Shown: positions 33,335-43,944 of the stretch, piece by piece
Layout: each line of letters starts with the position of its first letter
Numbering within the stretch: the first letter of the stretch is position 1
Assembly (NCBI RefSeq): GCF_947387515.1
Contig: NZ_CANDOB010000009.1
Location: forward strand, 1 to 43,944
Reading direction: 5' to 3'
Length of the DNA stretch: 43,944 nucleotides
Source: Alkalihalobacillus sp. CinArs1
Lineage (GTDB): Bacteria > Bacillota > Bacilli > Bacillales > Guptibacillaceae
The notes under the pieces: generated by a model
The model's input: only the letters and a program-made list of their open reading frames with translations
What the model was told of the DNA's origin: nothing
Databases searched by the model: none
Translations under genes and position numbers: made by a program

Positions 33335-34537
33335 TTACTCAATGTCGGTTTTCTTTTCAAATAAATGAGAGAGAGGATAAATCGTCATGCTTTGTATAAT
33401 GAGAGATAACAGGACTGCTCCAAACGTAATGGACAGGATATCGTGATCGATCGATGCGTTATCGACTTCTAAGCTAAGGAGCAATGCGACTGACATCGTT
33501 CCTCGTATGCCAGACCAAGTCACAAGCGAAATATCTTTCCAATCGAACTCACTACGCCATGCTTTAAACATCTTTATGATACTCGTTAAAACAAGGAACC
33601 GAATGATGATTGAAGCTAAAAACACAAGAGTAATAAACAGCCAATGATTAAGTGCCAAATAATTTGTCGTTTCTATTCCGATCAACAAAAAGATCAATGC
33701 AAGAATACTCGGTTCAACAACTTCCCAAAAGCTGTTTAAGTACTCTCTGTAGTGTGATTCTTTGATCAATCGATCAAGCTCATAAGAAAGGACTACTCCA
33801 GCTGCAACAACGGCAAGTACGCCTGATACTTCAAGCGCTTCTGCTGCATAAAAGCTTCCATAAGCAAGAACGATGCTTAACATGACCTGATACTGACGAT
33901 GATGGGTAAGACGAATTGCACGACAAACAAGATAGCTAAAAATCGCACCGATCGCTACTCCCCCTATGGATACGAGAATGAAATCATAGATGAAAGAACT
34001 CACAGAAAAAGTACGACCCTGCAACAGCATTCCTGCAAACACGCTAAAAAGAACGATACTCGTCCCATCGTTCACCATCGATTCGCCTTCCACAACATCT
34101 GCGATCTTAGGGTCTTTCGATGTTTTCTTTAAGATCGAAACGACAGATACTGGATCAGTCGGTGTCAAAATGGAAGCGACTAGCAAGGCGCCAAGAAATG
34201 AAAAAGAGAAGAATGGGTCGCTCAATAAGAAGATGGTTCCTCCTAAAAGAACTGCACTCACAATAATGCCGAGTGTACTTAGCATAGAAATGATGCCTGC
34301 ATGCTTTCTAAAGTGATCGAATGGGAACTGATATGCGGAGATAAATAGCAGTGCTGGTAAAAACCATTCAAAAAGAATCTCTTTTGTTATATGTACAGAT
34401 TGAAAGAAGGGAATAAAAGACAAACTAATTCCAATGAGTAAGAGAACTAACGGTGCAGGAAAGTTCTTCTGTTTCGTGTCGATCGTATAAACCAGATAAC
34501 CTATGAATAATAAGATTAGAATATGATGAGATCCCAT
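33335..34537 (-). CDS. CPA1-family cation/proton antiporter (Na+/H+ type)
   Basis: This integral membrane antiporter exchanges Na+ (or K+) for H+ to control pH and sodium. The product has 400 residues from the ATG at 34537 (GGGGGAG just upstream; an ATG at 34555 has no site). It has 11-12 hydrophobic segments. The CPA1/NhaP signatures are LVASILTPTDPVSVVSILKK (the ion-binding T-D-P unwound helix) and EGESMVNDGTSIVLFS (the N-D motif of electroneutral antiporters). It ends in a short cytosolic tail with no large regulatory domain. It is a single gene, divergent from dgk. Confidence 0.88.
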   Translation of the reverse strand: MGSHHILILLFIGYLVYTIDTKQKNFPAPLVLLLIGISLSFIPFFQSVHITKEILFEWFLPALLFISAYQFPFDHFRKHAGIISMLSTLGIIVSAVLLGGTIFLLSDPFFSFSFLGALLVASILTPTDPVSVVSILKKTSKDPKIADVVEGESMVNDGTSIVLFSVFAGMLLQGRTFSVSSFIYDFILVSIGGVAIGAIFSYLVCRAIRLTHHRQYQVMLSIVLAYGSFYAAEALEVSGVLAVVAAGVVLSYELDRLIKESHYREYLNSFWEVVEPSILALIFLLIGIETTNYLALNHWLFITLVFLASIIIRFLVLTSIIKMFKAWRSEFDWKDISLVTWSGIRGTMSVALLLSLEVDNASIDHDILSITFGAVLLSLIIQSMTIYPLSHLFEKKTDIE

Positions 34538-34627
34538 GCTTCTCCCCCTTTCCATAACGTTTCTTCCCCATCATCCAAATATAAAACAGGAAGGTTTTTT
34601 TTACCTTTAAGTCAATGGTTTTAACCC

Positions 34628-34656
34628 TGTCCACAGTTCTTGGTCTATGCTACAAT
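34628..34656 (+). promoter_or_regulatory. Probable dgk-dck promoter (extended -10)
   Basis: TGcTACAAT (34648-34656) is an extended -10 element, with TGTCCA (34628-34633) 17 bp upstream as a weak -35. It is 66 bp upstream of the dgk start. Confidence 0.5.
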
Positions 34657-34721
34657 TATCTTTGTCTATAAAAAAGAGAGCAAGATCTGGTTAGCATAGG
34701 AAACGACGGAGGAGGATACGT

Positions 34722-35360
34722 ATGAACCAGACCCCATTTATTGCCGTCGAAGGCCCGATCGGTATTGGAAAGACCTCTCTCTCCCGCGCTATTTCTGATT
34801 ACTATCAGTTTAAACTTTTTCAAGAAATCGTAGAAGAAAATCCGTTCCTCGGTAAGTTCTACGGCAACATTGAAGAGTGGAGCTTCCAAACCGAGATGTT
34901 TTTTCTTAGCCATCGATACAAACAGTTAGAAGAGATGGATAAACACTATCTATCCAAACAACGTCCAGTCATCTCTGATTATCACATTTTCAAAAATAAA
35001 ATTTTTGCCCAACAGACACTGAGTGACAAGCACTTTTCTAAATATATGAAGATCTACGATATTTTAACCGAGGGCATGCCTGAACCGAACGTGATCATCT
35101 ATTTGAATGCTAGCCTCGAAACGTTATTGAATCGTATTTCACAGAGAGGTCGTCAAATAGAGAAAGACATTGACCCCTCTTACCTTAAGCGATTATCGTC
35201 TGACTATGAACGGTTTATGCAGGAGTTCGAAGCACATCACCCTGATATACCTGTTCTCCGGTTCAATGGCGATGAGATGGACTTCGTTGCAAATGAACAA
35301 GATTTGCAGACCATTTTTGAATCCCTCGAATTAACCTTGAAAGAAGGAGACCCTGTATGA
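34722..35360 (+). CDS. dgk: Deoxyguanosine kinase
   Basis: Dgk phosphorylates deoxyguanosine in purine deoxynucleoside salvage. The product has 212 residues; the ATG at 34722 follows GGAGGAGG. The P-loop GPIGIGKT is at residues 11-18. The deoxynucleoside-kinase elements EEWSFQTEMFFLSHRYKQ, VISDYH (the DRS-like site, here DYH as in B. subtilis Dgk) and a lid with RGRQIEKD are visible. It overlaps dck by 4 bp (ATGA), so the two are translationally coupled. The pair is transcribed against serS, as in B. subtilis. Confidence 0.93.
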   Translation: MNQTPFIAVEGPIGIGKTSLSRAISDYYQFKLFQEIVEENPFLGKFYGNIEEWSFQTEMFFLSHRYKQLEEMDKHYLSKQRPVISDYHIFKNKIFAQQTLSDKHFSKYMKIYDILTEGMPEPNVIIYLNASLETLLNRISQRGRQIEKDIDPSYLKRLSSDYERFMQEFEAHHPDIPVLRFNGDEMDFVANEQDLQTIFESLELTLKEGDPV

Positions 35361-36025
35361 ATCTAAGAGAAAAATACAACATTCCACAGGACGCCGTCAT
35401 AACGATTGCAGGTACTGTTGGAGTTGGTAAATCTACAATTACAAGTTCACTTGCAAATGCCCTGCAATTTAGAACATCACTTGAAAAAGTTGATAATAAC
35501 CCGTACCTTGAGAAGTTCTATAATGACTTTTCCCGCTGGAGTTTCCACTTACAAGTTTATTTTCTAGCTGAACGATTCAAAGAGCAGAAGAGAATGTTTG
35601 AGTACGGTGGAGGTTTTGTACAGGATCGTTCGATCTATGAAGATACGGGCATCTTTGCAAAAATGCACTATGAAAAAGGAACGATGTCGAGCGTCGATTA
35701 CGAAACGTACACGAACCTTTTTGAATCCATGGTCATGACGCCTTTCTTCCCACATCCTGACTTAATGATCTATCTTGAAGGATCTTTCGAGGATGTTGTC
35801 GATCGTATCAAGGAACGCGGACGTCCGATGGAACAGCAAACGCCAACTGCTTACTGGGAAGAGATGTATGAGCGCTACAACAATTGGATCGATAGCTTCA
35901 ACGCATGCCCGATCCTTAGACTTAACATCAATGAATATGACCTTGTGAACGACCCGTCTTCAGTTGAACTGATTCTAAAAAGAATCGAACAGAAATTTAA
36001 CCAGATTCCATTATTGAGCAGATAA
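35357..36025 (+). CDS. dck: Deoxyadenosine/deoxycytidine kinase
   Basis: Dck phosphorylates deoxyadenosine and deoxycytidine. The product has 222 residues. The P-loop GTVGVGKST lies at about residues 19-27, followed by RWSFHLQVYFLAERFKEQ, the catalytic/substrate motif QDRSIYEDTGIFAK and the lid IKERGRPMEQQTP. It closely resembles B. subtilis Dck along its length and partners with dgk, which makes the assignment to dck rather than dgk secure. Confidence 0.94.
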   Translation: MNLREKYNIPQDAVITIAGTVGVGKSTITSSLANALQFRTSLEKVDNNPYLEKFYNDFSRWSFHLQVYFLAERFKEQKRMFEYGGGFVQDRSIYEDTGIFAKMHYEKGTMSSVDYETYTNLFESMVMTPFFPHPDLMIYLEGSFEDVVDRIKERGRPMEQQTPTAYWEEMYERYNNWIDSFNACPILRLNINEYDLVNDPSSVELILKRIEQKFNQIPLLSR

Positions 36026-36032
36026 ATAAAGA

Positions 36033-36061
36033 AGGAGCTATCCGGCGGATAGCTCCTTTTT
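36033..36061 (+). terminator. dgk-dck terminator
   Basis: AGGAGCTATCC (36033-36043) and GGATAGCTCCT (36047-36057) form a perfect 11-bp stem with a 3-nt loop, followed by T5, 8 bp after the dck stop. Confidence 0.92.
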
Positions 36062-36079
36062 CATATAGGTATAAAACAT

Positions 36080-36110
36080 AAAAAAACCGCTGTCTGCAAG
36101 AGACAGCGGT
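36080..36110 (-). terminator. tRNA-Ser(UGA) terminator
   Basis: On the minus strand ACCGCTGTCT (36101-36110) pairs with AGACAGCGGT (36086-36095), followed by T7. It faces the dck terminator on the other strand. Confidence 0.9.
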
Positions 36111-36156
36111 CATATAATCTCCAAATTATATGCGCGTTGGTAGTTCAATTAGTTAA

Positions 36157-36249
36157 TGGCGGAGGAAGAGGGATTCGAACCCCCGCGGGCCGTTAAGCCC
36201 CTGTCGGTTTTCAAGACCGATCCCTTCAGCCAGACTTGGGTATTCCTCC
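36157..36249 (-). tRNA. tRNA-Ser (anticodon UGA)
   Basis: This is a class II tRNA on the minus strand. The acceptor stem is GGAGGAA/TTCCTCC, the anticodon stem is TCGGT/ACCGA, the loop is CTTGAAA with anticodon TGA. It has a long variable arm, a T arm GGGGGTTCGAATCC, discriminator G and encoded CCA. It follows serS, as trnSL-Ser1 does in B. subtilis. Confidence 0.96.
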
Positions 36250-36285
36250 GTGTGTGTTGCTTAATAACTCGGTGACACGAATAAT

Positions 36286-36314
36286 ATCTTATCACCGGTT
36301 CGGTATGAAGTCAA
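36286..36314 (-). promoter_or_regulatory. tRNA-Ser(UGA) promoter (SigA type)
   Basis: On the minus strand TTGACT (36309-36314) is 17 bp from TAAGAT (36286-36291), so the tRNA has its own promoter independent of serS. Confidence 0.72.
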
Positions 36315-36346
36315 CACTTTGAATGAGATTTTTTATTTTTTATATA

Positions 36347-36369
36347 AAAGGGGGATTTTCTCCCCCTTT
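36347..36369 (-). terminator. serS terminator
   Basis: A 9-bp stem (AAAGGGGGA/TCCCCCTTT) lies just after the serS stop. The minus-strand T-run is short (TTTT). Confidence 0.6.
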
Positions 36370-36375
36370 TTTCCT

Positions 36376-37680
<1,305 letters not shown>

Positions 37681-37690
37681 TTAGGAATAC

Positions 37691-37905
37691 AAAAAAGCCC
37701 CCGTCCCCTTGGAAAGGGACGAGAGCTACCCGCGTTGCCACCCTGATTGCAGACAATTGCCTGCCTCTTAACAGAATAACGGTCTGCTCCGAGAAAGCTT
37801 ACTAACGTTCAGCTTTCTACTCAGGGATGGATTCACAGGGTTCAACGGTCGATTCTCACCAGCCATCGACTCTCTTAGCATTGAACATCTATTACTATTT
37901 CCCGT
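37691..37905 (-). promoter_or_regulatory. T-box riboswitch leader of serS
   Basis: The minus strand carries the T-box sequence AGGGTGGCAACGCGG (37730-37744), followed by a strong terminator (stem AGCTCTCGTCCC/GGGGACGGGGGCT and T6, about 37691-37726). Uncharged tRNA-Ser would favour the antiterminator. Upstream lies a long Stem I region; a GAATCC-containing strand followed by AGTAGAAAG is the candidate specifier region with a UCC serine codon. The 5' limit is approximate and no clear promoter was assigned. Confidence 0.85.
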
Positions 37906-37983
37906 CAACGTTTTCGTATATCTTGTATCACAAGCAGAGTTTTTATGCCCCGCTTCCTAGTACGTAATAATTTACACGAAAAT

Positions 37984-38577
37984 TTACTCGGTTGCAAGCC
38001 CTTCTTTTTTAAACTCAAGGACCATGTCGATAAAGAGCTGATGCATGCGATCGTCATCCGTCAACTCTGGATGGTACGCACATGCAAGGAAGCGTCCGTC
38101 GCGTGCTGCAACCACTTTGTCGTTGAACGTCGCTAGAACTTCGACACCTTCTCCAACTTCTTCGATATAAGGCGCACGGATGAAGACACCGATGAAAGGC
38201 TCTTCAAGTCCTACAACGGATAACGGTGCTTCAAAGCTTTCTCTTTGACGTCCAAACGCGTTACGCTTTGCTTTTACATTCATGACGCCAATATGAGATT
38301 CCTCCATCCCGTCAATACGCTCTGCAAGCAGGATGAGGCCAGCACATGTACCAAAGATTGGCTTCTCAGCAGCAAAAGCTTTTAAAGGCTCAAGAAATCC
38401 ATATTGATTGATAAGGCGGCGCATCGTTGTACTTTCGCCTCCAGGCAGCACAAGACCATCGAGGTCATCAAGCTGCTCGATGCGTTTTACAACAACGATT
38501 TCCGCTTCTTTTGTTTCTAATGCTTTCACGTGTTCTCGAATTGCACCTTGCAGTCCGAGGACTCCAACTTTCACCAT
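37984..38577 (-). CDS. pdxT: Pyridoxal 5'-phosphate synthase glutaminase subunit PdxT
   Basis: PdxT is a class I glutaminase that feeds ammonia to PdxS for de novo vitamin B6 synthesis. The product has 197 residues. The triad is visible: nucleophile C78 in [11 protein letters not shown], and H and E in the C-terminal AYHPELTDD; the oxyanion GGES motif is LPGGESTTM. It is 76 bp downstream of pdxS and separated by a GC-rich hairpin. The complex is a dodecameric PdxS core decorated with PdxT. Confidence 0.96.
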   Translation of the reverse strand: MVKVGVLGLQGAIREHVKALETKEAEIVVVKRIEQLDDLDGLVLPGGESTTMRRLINQYGFLEPLKAFAAEKPIFGTCAGLILLAERIDGMEESHIGVMNVKAKRNAFGRQRESFEAPLSVVGLEEPFIGVFIRAPYIEEVGEGVEVLATFNDKVVAARDGRFLACAYHPELTDDDRMHQLFIDMVLEFKKEGLATE

Positions 38578-38613
38578 ACTGCTTTCGACTCCTTTAATCT
38601 ATATCTAAGTAAG

Positions 38614-38642
38614 ACCCCCACCTGGATTGCTCAGGTGGGGGT
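38614..38642 (-). terminator. Intercistronic hairpin between pdxS and pdxT
   Basis: A 10-bp perfect stem (ACCCCCACCT/AGGTGGGGGT) lies just after the pdxS stop but is not followed by a T-run on the minus strand. It may act as an attenuator or an mRNA 3'-end stabiliser that gives more PdxS than PdxT, rather than a full terminator. Confidence 0.6.
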
Positions 38643-38653
38643 GATTGAATGAA

Positions 38654-39541
38654 TTACCAGCCGCGTTCCTGCATGCGTTCAGTAGGCTGTAGTGAAGAAA
38701 TTTCAATTCCTGGCATTGCGATACCAAGGTTTTTAGAAATCTTAGCGATCAACTCATAATCTTGATAATGAGTTGTTGCTTCGACGATTGCTTTTGCAAA
38801 CTTCTCTGGGTTATCTGATTTAAAGATACCAGAACCAACGAATACACCGTCAGAACCAAGTTCCATCATTAGCGCTGCATCTGCAGGAGTAGCGATACCG
38901 CCAGCAGCAAAGTTTACGACTGGAAGACGTCCAAGCTCTTTAATTTGAAGAAGAAGCTCAAATGGCGCTTGAAGGTTTTTCGCTTCAGTCATCAGCTCAT
39001 CTTCAGACATGCTTGAAATTTTACGGATTTGGGATTGAATAAGACGCTGATGACGCACAGCTTCAACAACGTTACCTGTTCCAGGTTCACCTTTCGTACG
39101 AAGCATCGCAGCACCTTCACCTACTCGGCGCAGTGCTTCACCTAGGTTACGAGCACCACAAACGAAAGGAACAGTGTACTTACGCTTATCAAGGTGATAT
39201 TCTTCATCAACTGGAGTTAGTACTTCACTCTCATCGATGTAGTCAACACCCATTGATTCAAGAACACGAGCTTCAACGATATGACCAATACGGCATTTTG
39301 CCATTACTGGGATCGATACTGCGTTTACTACCTCTTCTACGATAGTAGGATCAGCCATACGAGCTACCCCGCCAGCTGCACGAATATCGGATGGAACGCG
39401 CTCAAGTGCCATTACAGCGACTGCACCAGCTTCTTCTGCAATCTTTGCTTGCTCTGCGTTCACAACGTCCATGATGACGCCGCCTTTTTGCATTTCAGCC
39501 ATACCACGTTTTACGCGATCTGTACCTGTTTGTTGATTCAT
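38654..39541 (-). CDS. pdxS: Pyridoxal 5'-phosphate synthase subunit PdxS
   Basis: PdxS makes PLP from ribose 5-phosphate, glyceraldehyde 3-phosphate and ammonia from PdxT. The product has 295 residues, a TIM barrel. The catalytic lysine K82 (VMAKCRIGH) that forms the ribose adduct, D25 (IMDVVNAEQ) and the phosphate-binding loop region [20 protein letters not shown] are visible. The C-terminus ends in [15 protein letters not shown], as in other PdxS. The ATG follows GGGAGGAATATAGA. Highly conserved across Bacillaceae. Confidence 0.97.
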   Translation of the reverse strand: MNQQTGTDRVKRGMAEMQKGGVIMDVVNAEQAKIAEEAGAVAVMALERVPSDIRAAGGVARMADPTIVEEVVNAVSIPVMAKCRIGHIVEARVLESMGVDYIDESEVLTPVDEEYHLDKRKYTVPFVCGARNLGEALRRVGEGAAMLRTKGEPGTGNVVEAVRHQRLIQSQIRKISSMSEDELMTEAKNLQAPFELLLQIKELGRLPVVNFAAGGIATPADAALMMELGSDGVFVGSGIFKSDNPEKFAKAIVEATTHYQDYELIAKISKNLGIAMPGIEISSLQPTERMQERGW

Positions 39542-39606
39542 CTATATTCCTCCCATATTTATAATAGATAAGTGATATTTTTTTATAACCTACATTAAAC
39601 GTATCT

Positions 39607-39636
39607 ATTGTAACATTTTTTGAAGACTTGTCCTAT
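39607..39636 (-). promoter_or_regulatory. Possible pdxS promoter (extended -10)
   Basis: A TGtTACAAT extended -10 (TACAAT at 39607-39612 on the minus strand) has only a poor -35 about 17 bp upstream. It lies about 65 bp before the pdxS start and just after the dacA terminator. Confidence 0.45.
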
Positions 39637-39663
39637 CGTCTTCGCTTTGATTTCCTAAAAGAT

Positions 39664-39701
39664 TTTAAAAATACTCTCCAAATTTGCATTTGAAGAGTAT
39701 T
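39664..39701 (-). terminator. dacA terminator
   Basis: A 14-bp nearly perfect stem (AATACTCTtCAAAT and complement) is followed by TTTTTAAAA on the minus strand, shortly after the dacA stop. Confidence 0.85.
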
Positions 39702-39724
39702 CTCACCTTATTTCCTGAAAAATA

Positions 39725-41065
39725 TTAGCTGAAAAGTCCTTTTACAGCTCCGGCTGCACTACTCCAGATACTTGAGAAAAAGCCTCCGATCGCTCTCATG
39801 GTGAGCGTGAACCAACCAGCTTTCTCAACTGAATCTGTCGTTACAAGTGGTACAGAAGAACTTTGTTCGCCTGTAATGTATCCGAACTCTTCACCAGTTG
39901 CTTTTAGCATAACCTGGCCTACTTCCTCACCTTCTTTTAACGGTGCTGTTAATTCACCATCTTCAGTGAGTAATTTATCGTTCAGCTTGTAGCTCGCTTT
40001 ATAAGCTTCTTCCGTGCCGTTCTGAACGATCGCATTAAACGATGCACCAGCAGCTACTTCTACTTGCTTTTCTTTCCCTTTTACAACGGGAATCGTAGAA
40101 TCTTTCTCTACTTGATCACCTTTAGTAATGATTGTTTTTGCTTCAAAATTATCGAATCCGTAGTTAAGTAGTTTTGATGTTTCTTCAAAACGTGCTTCAT
40201 AAGAATCTGTCTTCATCACAACTGAAATCAGGCGCATGTCACCTTGCTTTGCAGTACCTGTGAATGCATATCCTGCAAGGTCAGTCGATCCTGTTTTCAA
40301 ACCATCGATCCCTTTTACAGGATACTTGTTTGAATAAACAAGTGAAGGAAGAAGCCAGTTCCAGTTCTTCATGACGATTTTGTCATCCGTGCCGTCACGG
40401 AAGTTCTTCACTGGGATGCTTGCCGTATCAAGCACTTCAGGGTAGTCCTTAATCAAGTGGTAGGCAAGAAGTGCAGTCGATCGAGCAGACATCATATTCT
40501 CTTCGTTCGGTTCACCTGCTGGGTGATTTCCACGAAGGTCTTTGTTATTTAAACCAGAGCTGTTAACGAAACGGTATTCCTTCATACCCATTTCTTTCGC
40601 CTTGGCATTCATCATCTCGACAAACTTCGTCTCAGTCCCCGCAACGTGCTCTGCTAGAGCCATCGTAGCAGCATTTGCTGAATAGATCGCCATTGCTTCA
40701 TAAAGCTCTTTGACGGAGTATTGAGCATCTGAACGAAGGGGTACATTGGAAAGACTTCTATTTTGAGAAAGAATATGTATATTCTCACTAATGCTTACTT
40801 GATCGTCCCAATTAATCTTCTTTTCGTGAATTTGTTCAAGTATTAAGTATTCTGTCATCATCTTTGTCATACTTGCAGGCGCGAGCGTTAAGTCTGGATC
40901 TTTTTGATAAAGAATCTTACCAGATTCGGCATCTACTAAAATCGCTGCTTTTGCGTTAATATCGGGTGCCTCTGCAGCTTCTGCATGGCTAGTACCGAAA
41001 GTTCCTGCTAAAAGTAAAACAAATGCCATGGTTAAAATCATGGCTTTAAAACCAAGGTTTTTCAA
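39725..41065 (-). CDS. dacA: D-alanyl-D-alanine carboxypeptidase (penicillin-binding protein 5)
   Basis: This low-molecular-mass PBP trims the terminal D-Ala from peptidoglycan stem peptides. The product has 446 residues with a TTG start (GGAGG 8 bp upstream). There is a signal peptide (MKNLGFKAMILTMAFVLLLAG) with cleavage after the SHAEA region. The active site shows S65-M-T-K68, the SAN motif at 129-131 and KTG in GLKTGSTDLAGYAFTG. A beta-rich PBP5 C-terminal domain follows, and then an amphipathic helix (about the last 25 residues) that tethers the protein to the outer face of the membrane. Confidence 0.96.
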   Translation of the reverse strand: MKNLGFKAMILTMAFVLLLAGTFGTSHAEAAEAPDINAKAAILVDAESGKILYQKDPDLTLAPASMTKMMTEYLILEQIHEKKINWDDQVSISENIHILSQNRSLSNVPLRSDAQYSVKELYEAMAIYSANAATMALAEHVAGTETKFVEMMNAKAKEMGMKEYRFVNSSGLNNKDLRGNHPAGEPNEENMMSARSTALLAYHLIKDYPEVLDTASIPVKNFRDGTDDKIVMKNWNWLLPSLVYSNKYPVKGIDGLKTGSTDLAGYAFTGTAKQGDMRLISVVMKTDSYEARFEETSKLLNYGFDNFEAKTIITKGDQVEKDSTIPVVKGKEKQVEVAAGASFNAIVQNGTEEAYKASYKLNDKLLTEDGELTAPLKEGEEVGQVMLKATGEEFGYITGEQSSSVPLVTTDSVEKAGWFTLTMRAIGGFFSSIWSSAAGAVKGLFS

Positions 41066-41119
41066 CCCTTACACCTCCAACTGAGTCTCACATAACCGCT
41101 ATTTTATCACAACTAAAAT

Positions 41120-41152
41120 TAAAAAAATAGATAGAGGAAAGTCCCCTATCTA
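41120..41152 (-). terminator. guaB terminator
   Basis: TAGATAGaGGA and TCCcCTATCTA (41128-41152) form a stem, followed on the minus strand by T7. It lies 62 bp beyond the guaB stop. Confidence 0.82.
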
Positions 41153-41214
41153 CTTTTCTAACGTATTTAGTTTAATTTGTCACAGACCTGATAAAACTTC
41201 CTTCAAAAGTACTA

Positions 41215-42687
<1,473 letters not shown>

Positions 42688-42716
42688 CTATTGATCGTTT
42701 CGAAAAATTTATTAGT

Positions 42717-42745
42717 AGCTTATCAATTGGTTAAACTAGTGTCAA
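42717..42745 (-). promoter_or_regulatory. guaB promoter (SigA type)
   Basis: A consensus TTGACA (42740-42745, minus strand) lies 17 bp from TAAGCT (42717-42722), 45 bp before the guaB start. The -10 is weak. Confidence 0.62.
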
Positions 42746-42788
42746 GAAAGATTGAATAAGTTTGAATTATCAAACAGGGAGGCTGTTT

Positions 42789-43748
42789 ATGAGATACATG
42801 GAACCATACAAAACAACATGGCATGCTTTTCACTCATCTACCTTTGTTCAACAGTATCTCAATGATTGCTATTCTAAACTAGGGTTTGATGATTCAGAGA
42901 GGAAGAGCTACGACAACTGCTACCGCTTTATATATTTTATGGAATACGGCGATCGTTACTTTAAACACGCCAATACAGCGGATACGGAGTTAAAACCGAT
43001 CCTGCTTTTTTACGGCATGATCCAGCTTTTAAAAGGATGTTTACTCACTCTAGATCCGAACTATCCTGGAGATACGCTCGTTTTAGCTCATGGCGTCACA
43101 TCAAGAAAGCGTAAAAAACGTCAGTACTCCTTTCTGCAGGATGAAGTGAAAGGACAGAAGAATGGGCTATTCGAATACTTTTCAAGGAAAATGTTTCATG
43201 TGAAACAAGTCGAAGGAGAGAAGTATCAAATGAATGATCTTCTTAGTCTCATTCCAGAAATGAATTCGCTATTTGAAGTGCTGTCTAATAAGACACAAAG
43301 CTATAAGCTTAACCCTACTTCACCAAACTCTTTCACAGTTTCATCGAGTATTTTAGATACCCTCAATATGACGAGCGAGCGATTTGAAAATTACCTTAAC
43401 CAGCATGTTCCTGTAAAAGTAACGTCCATCTCTTCTTCTACTCGTGGAGTATTGTCAGTGAAGCTAGATGGGCTATTTGTTAACCTGAGTGGTCGACCGT
43501 TATTACATATGGGAGATGACGTCTTCCTCCCTGCTCATCGTGCTCAATATAATGATATTAATGAAGTAATGGTTCACTACCTCTTACTGTATAATCTCAG
43601 TATGATCTGTCGGTATGAAACTGAATGGTGGGGAGATTTATTCCATGCAAGAGAGTCAAACGATCTTCCTTATATATTGGAGTTCTTAGATGTAACATCG
43701 AATAAGGTTCCGAAGATGTTGTATGAGTATTTGATGGGGCAAGTATGA
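42789..43748 (+). CDS. yaaC: YaaC family protein, function unknown
   Basis: The product has 319 residues from the ATG at 42789, which has GGGAGG 6 bp upstream; an in-frame TTG at 42762 has no site. The protein is Tyr/Phe-rich, with no membrane segment, and matches the YaaC family, encoded divergently from guaB near the origin of Bacillaceae. Family features visible are the SRKRKKRQYSFLQDEVKGQKNGLFEYF segment and the C-terminal HYLLLYNLSMICRYETEWWGDLF region. No biochemical function is known to me. Confidence 0.88.
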   Translation: MRYMEPYKTTWHAFHSSTFVQQYLNDCYSKLGFDDSERKSYDNCYRFIYFMEYGDRYFKHANTADTELKPILLFYGMIQLLKGCLLTLDPNYPGDTLVLAHGVTSRKRKKRQYSFLQDEVKGQKNGLFEYFSRKMFHVKQVEGEKYQMNDLLSLIPEMNSLFEVLSNKTQSYKLNPTSPNSFTVSSSILDTLNMTSERFENYLNQHVPVKVTSISSSTRGVLSVKLDGLFVNLSGRPLLHMGDDVFLPAHRAQYNDINEVMVHYLLLYNLSMICRYETEWWGDLFHARESNDLPYILEFLDVTSNKVPKMLYEYLMGQV

Positions 43749-43825
43749 GGGATTAAGAGGGCTTTGAGAATGGGGAGTTAGGTGCAGTAAAGGTTGATTG
43801 GGTCTAGTGGGGGGGATTGATTAGA

Positions 43826-43879
43826 GCTTTTATCATCGATAATTTGGATTTATCGGCTATTTTACGCTTTTATCAGCGA
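43826..43879 (+). repeat. Short interspersed direct repeat GCTTTTATCAkCGA
   Basis: GCTTTTATCATCGA (43826-43839) and GCTTTTATCAGCGA (43866-43879) differ at one base and start 40 bp apart; a TTTATCGGC half unit (43849-43857) lies between them and an inverted TCAGATAAAA follows at 43918. The remaining intergenic DNA after yaaC (43749-43944) shows no gene. Confidence 0.5.
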
Positions 43880-43944
43880 AGCGTTGTTTGTAACTTTTGA
43901 TTTGTTAAAAGCACATTCAGATAAAACCTTTTGGGGCGTGAATT

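Overview
This window is chromosomal DNA from a low-GC, spore-forming Gram-positive bacterium of the Bacillaceae that is not Bacillus subtilis itself. It covers the neighbourhood of the replication origin. On the minus strand, reading from high to low coordinates, it carries guaB, dacA, pdxS, pdxT, serS, a tRNA-Ser, then tadA, the SRP RNA, dnaX, yaaK, recR, yaaL, bofA and the promoters and leader of an rRNA operon that continues off the left edge. On the plus strand are yaaC, dgk-dck and yaaI. This is the classical dnaA-proximal Bacillus order, inverted relative to the usual map. Ribosome-binding sites are strong GGAGG types and the promoters have SigA-like hexamers.

Between dgk (about 34.7 kb) and yaaI (about 5.4 kb) the conserved order is broken by about 29 kb of lineage-specific DNA. 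From left to right it contains: (1) a three-TM protein of unknown function (5439-6425); (2) a giant 2738-residue gene (6574-14790) with 27 tandem carboxypeptidase-regulatory-like domains, no signal peptide and a short Cys-containing tail that resembles spore coat/exosporium assembly proteins; (3) a 14.2-kb integrative element (14993-29276) inserted in a tRNA-Arg(CCU) gene and bounded by perfect 48-bp direct repeats; (4) a homogentisate/tyrosine degradation operon (hppD, a flavin-reductase-like gene, a fumarylacetoacetate-hydrolase-family gene and a homogentisate dioxygenase gene); and (5) a CPA1-type Na+/H+ antiporter.

The integrative element looks like a phage satellite or a stripped-down phage rather than a complete prophage. 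It has a tyrosine integrase, an AlpA/Xis-like DNA-binding protein, a zinc-finger protein divergently transcribed from Xis, and a replication module in the same order as phage SPP1 genes 38-39-40 (initiator, helicase loader, DnaB-type helicase). It also has a phBC6A51/TerS-like HTH protein and small genes of unknown function. No capsid, portal, tail, large terminase or lysis genes are visible. Its cargo is at the two ends: a complete type I restriction-modification operon (hsdR-hsdM-hsdS plus a small two-TM protein) beside one att site, and a PIN-domain gene coupled to a small upstream gene, resembling a toxin-antitoxin pair, beside the other. The element also carries a terminator just downstream of the restored tRNA-Arg, replacing the native terminator now stranded 14 kb away.

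The housekeeping genes cover DNA replication and repair (dnaX, yaaK, recR), tRNA charging and modification (serS under a T-box, tadA), nucleotide supply (guaB, dgk, dck), vitamin B6 synthesis (pdxST), cell wall (dacA) and sporulation control (bofA). All assignments come from reading motifs and gene order; no database search was run.
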